Shown piece by piece: positions 37,916 through 40,152 of a DNA stretch of 40,152 nt. Numbering within the stretch: position 1 is the stretch's first letter; each line of letters starts with the position of its first letter. Source of the DNA: Streptomyces sioyaensis (GTDB lineage Bacteria; Actinomycetota; Actinomycetes; Streptomycetales; Streptomycetaceae); assembly GCF_004122735.1 (NCBI RefSeq), contig NZ_SDIF01000060.1, forward strand, positions 1 to 40,152, written 5' to 3'. The position numbers and the translations under genes were made by a program. The notes below the pieces were generated by a model that saw nothing but the letters and a program-made list of their open reading frames with translations, was not told the DNA's origin and ran no database searches.

Positions 37916-40138
37916 TCAGTGCTCCTTGACCAGCTCGGCGTACGTGCCCCCGGCGGCGACCAGGTCCTCGTGCCGGCCGCGTTCGACGACCACGCCGTGG
38001 TCGAGGACCACGATCTCGTCGCTGTCGCGGACGGTGCTCAGCCGGTGGGCGATGATGACGCAGGCGCAGCCGCGGCGCCGCAGGTTGTCCATGATGGTCT
38101 GCTCGGTCCGGGCGTCCAGTGCGCTGGTGACCTCGTCGAGGACCAGGATGCTGGGGCGCCGGACCAGGGCGCGGGCGATCTCCAGCCGCTGCCGCTGCCC
38201 GCCGGAGAAGTTGCGGCCGTCCTGCTCGACGCGGCTGTGGATGCCGTCGGGGCGCCGGGCGATGACGTCGTCGTAGAGGGCGGCGTCCTTGAGGGCGGTG
38301 ATGACGGCGTCGTCGGGGATCGAGGGGTCCCACAGCGCCACGTTGTCGCGGACCGTGCCCTCGAAAAGGAAGATGTCCTGGTCGACGAAGGACACGGAGG
38401 CCGCCAGCGCGCTGCGGGAGAGGTCCTCCAGCCGCTGGCCGTCGATGCGGATGGTGCCGTCCCAGGGGCTGTAGAGGCCGGAGATCAGCCGCGAGACGGT
38501 GGACTTGCCGCTGCCGGAGCCGCCGACGAGGGCGACCTGCCGGCCGGGGCCGACGGCCAGGGAGAAGCCGGTGAGCAGCGGTTTGTCCAGCGGGCTGTAG
38601 CCGAAGGTGATGTCTTCGAGGGTCACATGGCCCTTGAGCCGCCGGGTGTCGGAATCCGAGCCGGGGCGGGAGTAGAGGGTGTCGGCGGGGAAGCTCTCGA
38701 CGTCCTTGAGCCGGGCCACGTCGGCGGCGAAGTCCTGGATGCGGCCGGCCACTCCGTTGAGCCGGGTGATCGGCGCGGTGAAGCGGGTCACCAGCGCCTG
38801 GAAGGCGACCAGCAGACCGATGGAGATATGGCCCTCGACCGCCCGGAGGCCGCCGATCCACAGGATCAGCGCGCTGTTGAGGGTGGCGAGGGTCGGGGCG
38901 ACCACGGCCAGCCAGGCGCTCGGCACCCCGAGGCGCTGCTGTTCCTCCAGTGTGGTGGCGTGCTGGCCGGCCCAGCGGCGGAAGTAGCCGTTCTCGCCGC
39001 CGGTGGCCTTCATCGTCTCGATGAGCTGCAGACCGGTGTAGGCGGTGTTGGTCAGCCGGGCGGTGTCGGCGCGCAGTTTCTGGGTGTGGGTGGCCCGCAG
39101 CCGGACCACGATCCGCATGGCGACGACGTTGAGCAGCGCGATCCCCACCCCGATGACGGTCAGTTGGGGGTCGTAGGTCCACAGCAGGACGGCGTAGAGG
39201 ACGACGACGACCCCGTCCACCGCGGCGGCGGCGAGATCGCGCGCGAGGGTCTCGGCCACCGCGTCGTTCGACTGCAGCCGCTGGACCAGGTCGGCCGGGC
39301 TGCGCTGGGCGAAGAAGGTGACCGGGAGTCTGAGCAGATGGCGCAGGAAGCGGGCGCTGGTGAGGGTGGAGGAGATGATCCGGCCGCGCAGCAGGTTCGC
39401 CTGTTGCAGACCGGTCAGCACGGCGGTCAGCGCCACCATGGCGGCCATCGATGCGAAGAGCGGCCCCAGCAGCGAGGTCTGGTTGCCGATCAGGAACATG
39501 TCGATATACGTACGGCTCAGCGCGGGCACCGCGGCACCGACCGCGACCAGCAGCAGGCTGGCGAGGAGTGCGGCCAGCAGGGTGCCGGTCGTGCCGCGCA
39601 TCCGGGCCGGTACGGCGCCGAGGATGCCGGGCTTGCGGCCGCCCTTGCGGAAGTCCTCGCCGGGCTCGAAGACCAGGGCTACGCCGGTGAAGCTGGTGTC
39701 GAAGTCCTCCGCCGCCACGAAGCGGCGGCCCTTGTCGGGGTCGTTGATGTGGACGCCGCGGCGGCCGAGGCGGCGGCTCGTGCCGTCGTAGACGACGTAG
39801 TGGTTGAACTCCCAGAACAGGATGGCCGGCGCCTGGACCTCGGCGAGCGCGGCCGGTTCCATCTGCATGCCCTTGGCCTGCAGGCCGTAGCTGCGCGCGG
39901 CCTTGAGCAGATTGCTGGCGCGCGAGCCGTCACGGGAGACACCGCAGGCGATCCGCAGCTCCTCCAGCGGCACATGCCGTCCGTAGTGGGCCAGCACCAT
40001 GGCCAGGGACGCGGCGCCGCACTCCACGGCCTCCATCTGGAGGACGGTGGGGGTGCGCACGGCCCGGGTCTTCTTGGGCCGGGGGGCGGGCGGCGCCGCG
40101 CGGCGGGTACGGCGGGCGCCGCCCGCCCCCCGGCCCAA
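37916..40138 (-). CDS. NHLM-type bacteriocin ABC transporter with C39 peptidase (5' end unresolved)
   Basis: The frame gives up to 740 residues. A C39 cysteine peptidase domain opens with VLQMEAVECGAASLAMVL (catalytic Cys), with His in FNHYVVYDG and Asp in INDPDKG. It removes the leader peptide of a RiPP precursor, usually after a double-Gly site. Six membrane segments follow at about 185-460. The ATPase has Walker A GGSGSGKST near 530, signature FSGGQRQR and Walker B LVLDEVTSALD. No ATG or ribosome site is visible; the nominal TTG at 40138 lies inside a perfect fold-back repeat, so the true start is probably beyond or hidden by that repeat. Precursor genes should be further right. Confidence 0.9.
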   Translation of the reverse strand: MGRGAGGARRTRRAAPPAPRPKKTRAVRTPTVLQMEAVECGAASLAMVLAHYGRHVPLEELRIACGVSRDGSRASNLLKAARSYGLQAKGMQMEPAALAEVQAPAILFWEFNHYVVYDGTSRRLGRRGVHINDPDKGRRFVAAEDFDTSFTGVALVFEPGEDFRKGGRKPGILGAVPARMRGTTGTLLAALLASLLLVAVGAAVPALSRTYIDMFLIGNQTSLLGPLFASMAAMVALTAVLTGLQQANLLRGRIISSTLTSARFLRHLLRLPVTFFAQRSPADLVQRLQSNDAVAETLARDLAAAAVDGVVVVLYAVLLWTYDPQLTVIGVGIALLNVVAMRIVVRLRATHTQKLRADTARLTNTAYTGLQLIETMKATGGENGYFRRWAGQHATTLEEQQRLGVPSAWLAVVAPTLATLNSALILWIGGLRAVEGHISIGLLVAFQALVTRFTAPITRLNGVAGRIQDFAADVARLKDVESFPADTLYSRPGSDSDTRRLKGHVTLEDITFGYSPLDKPLLTGFSLAVGPGRQVALVGGSGSGKSTVSRLISGLYSPWDGTIRIDGQRLEDLSRSALAASVSFVDQDIFLFEGTVRDNVALWDPSIPDDAVITALKDAALYDDVIARRPDGIHSRVEQDGRNFSGGQRQRLEIARALVRRPSILVLDEVTSALDARTEQTIMDNLRRRGCACVIIAHRLSTVRDSDEIVVLDHGVVVERGRHEDLVAAGGTYAELVKEH

Positions 40139-40152
40139 GAAGACCCGGGCCG
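40060..40152. repeat. Perfect 38-bp inverted repeat at the window end
   Basis: Positions 40060-40097 are the exact reverse complement of 40115-40152, with a 17-nt spacer. The left arm is inside the coding sequence (PRPKKTRA region of the peptidase-transporter), and the right arm ends exactly at the last base. This suggests an assembly or sequencing fold-back at a contig end, although a natural palindrome is possible. Confidence 0.9.

Noticed and set aside
1..40152. CRISPR arrays, tRNA or rRNA genes, insertion sequences, attachment sites
   Set aside because: No regular repeat-spacer pattern, cloverleaf-like sequence, transposase or integrase frame was seen.

Overview
The window is very GC-rich, with strong GC bias at third codon positions, GTG and TTG starts, many 1-4 nt start/stop overlaps, mycothiol-dependent chemistry, a PucR regulator, several P450 genes and one TTA (bldA-type) codon. 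This points to a Streptomyces chromosome or a close relative, in an accessory, metabolite-rich region. I saw no tRNA, rRNA, insertion sequence or CRISPR array.

Layout from left to right. (1) 1-2.8 kb: mycothiol-dependent formaldehyde dehydrogenase, divergent from a Rieske ferredoxin and ferredoxin reductase. The two promoters share GTTGCGC elements, and this looks like the redox and detoxification part of a demethylating oxygenase system whose terminal oxygenase is not in view. (2) 2.9-6.7 kb: a PH-domain protein beside a short-chain dehydrogenase remnant, an unknown two-HTH/Pro-rich protein divergent from a small protein with overlapping start codons, and an NfeD-like/flotillin pair. (3) 6.8-13.1 kb: a five-gene minus-strand operon with overlapping genes: SbnA-like and SbnB-like L-2,3-diaminopropionate synthases, an FAD/NAD(P)-binding protein, a cystathionine-synthase-type PLP enzyme and a BenE-type permease. 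There is no NRPS or siderophore synthetase in view, so a small modified amino acid is a reasonable guess. (4) 13.5-16.4 kb: a secreted low-complexity protein, then a TetR repressor divergent from a P450-ferredoxin pair, with a perfect operator just after the P450 -10 box.

(5) 16.5-27.0 kb is the most interesting part. A copper module (Met/His-rich membrane protein, ECF sigma factor and divergent zinc anti-sigma, PCu(A)C-type chaperone, CopA-type ATPase, small Met/His-rich membrane protein) lies back to back with a P450-isocyanide synthase operon. A FecBCD-type uptake system (ATPase, permease, lipoprotein) follows. Isonitriles bind copper, so together these could be a locus for making, taking up and surviving a copper-binding isocyanide. 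This is inference from gene content and adjacency.

(6) 27.5-34.9 kb: a secreted four-Cys protein with a TTA codon, a conserved unknown protein, a PucR regulator convergent with an SdsA-type alkyl sulfatase, a GNAT acetyltransferase, and a decayed locus (DoxX, a glyoxalase-family fragment and a shortened Lrp/AsnC regulator). (7) 34.4-40.15 kb: the export part of an NHLM-type RiPP cluster: a cyclic-nucleotide-binding protein and two ABC transporters, one with a C39 peptidase domain. The precursor and modifying genes must lie beyond the right edge. The window ends in a perfect 38-bp fold-back repeat that may be a contig-end artefact.
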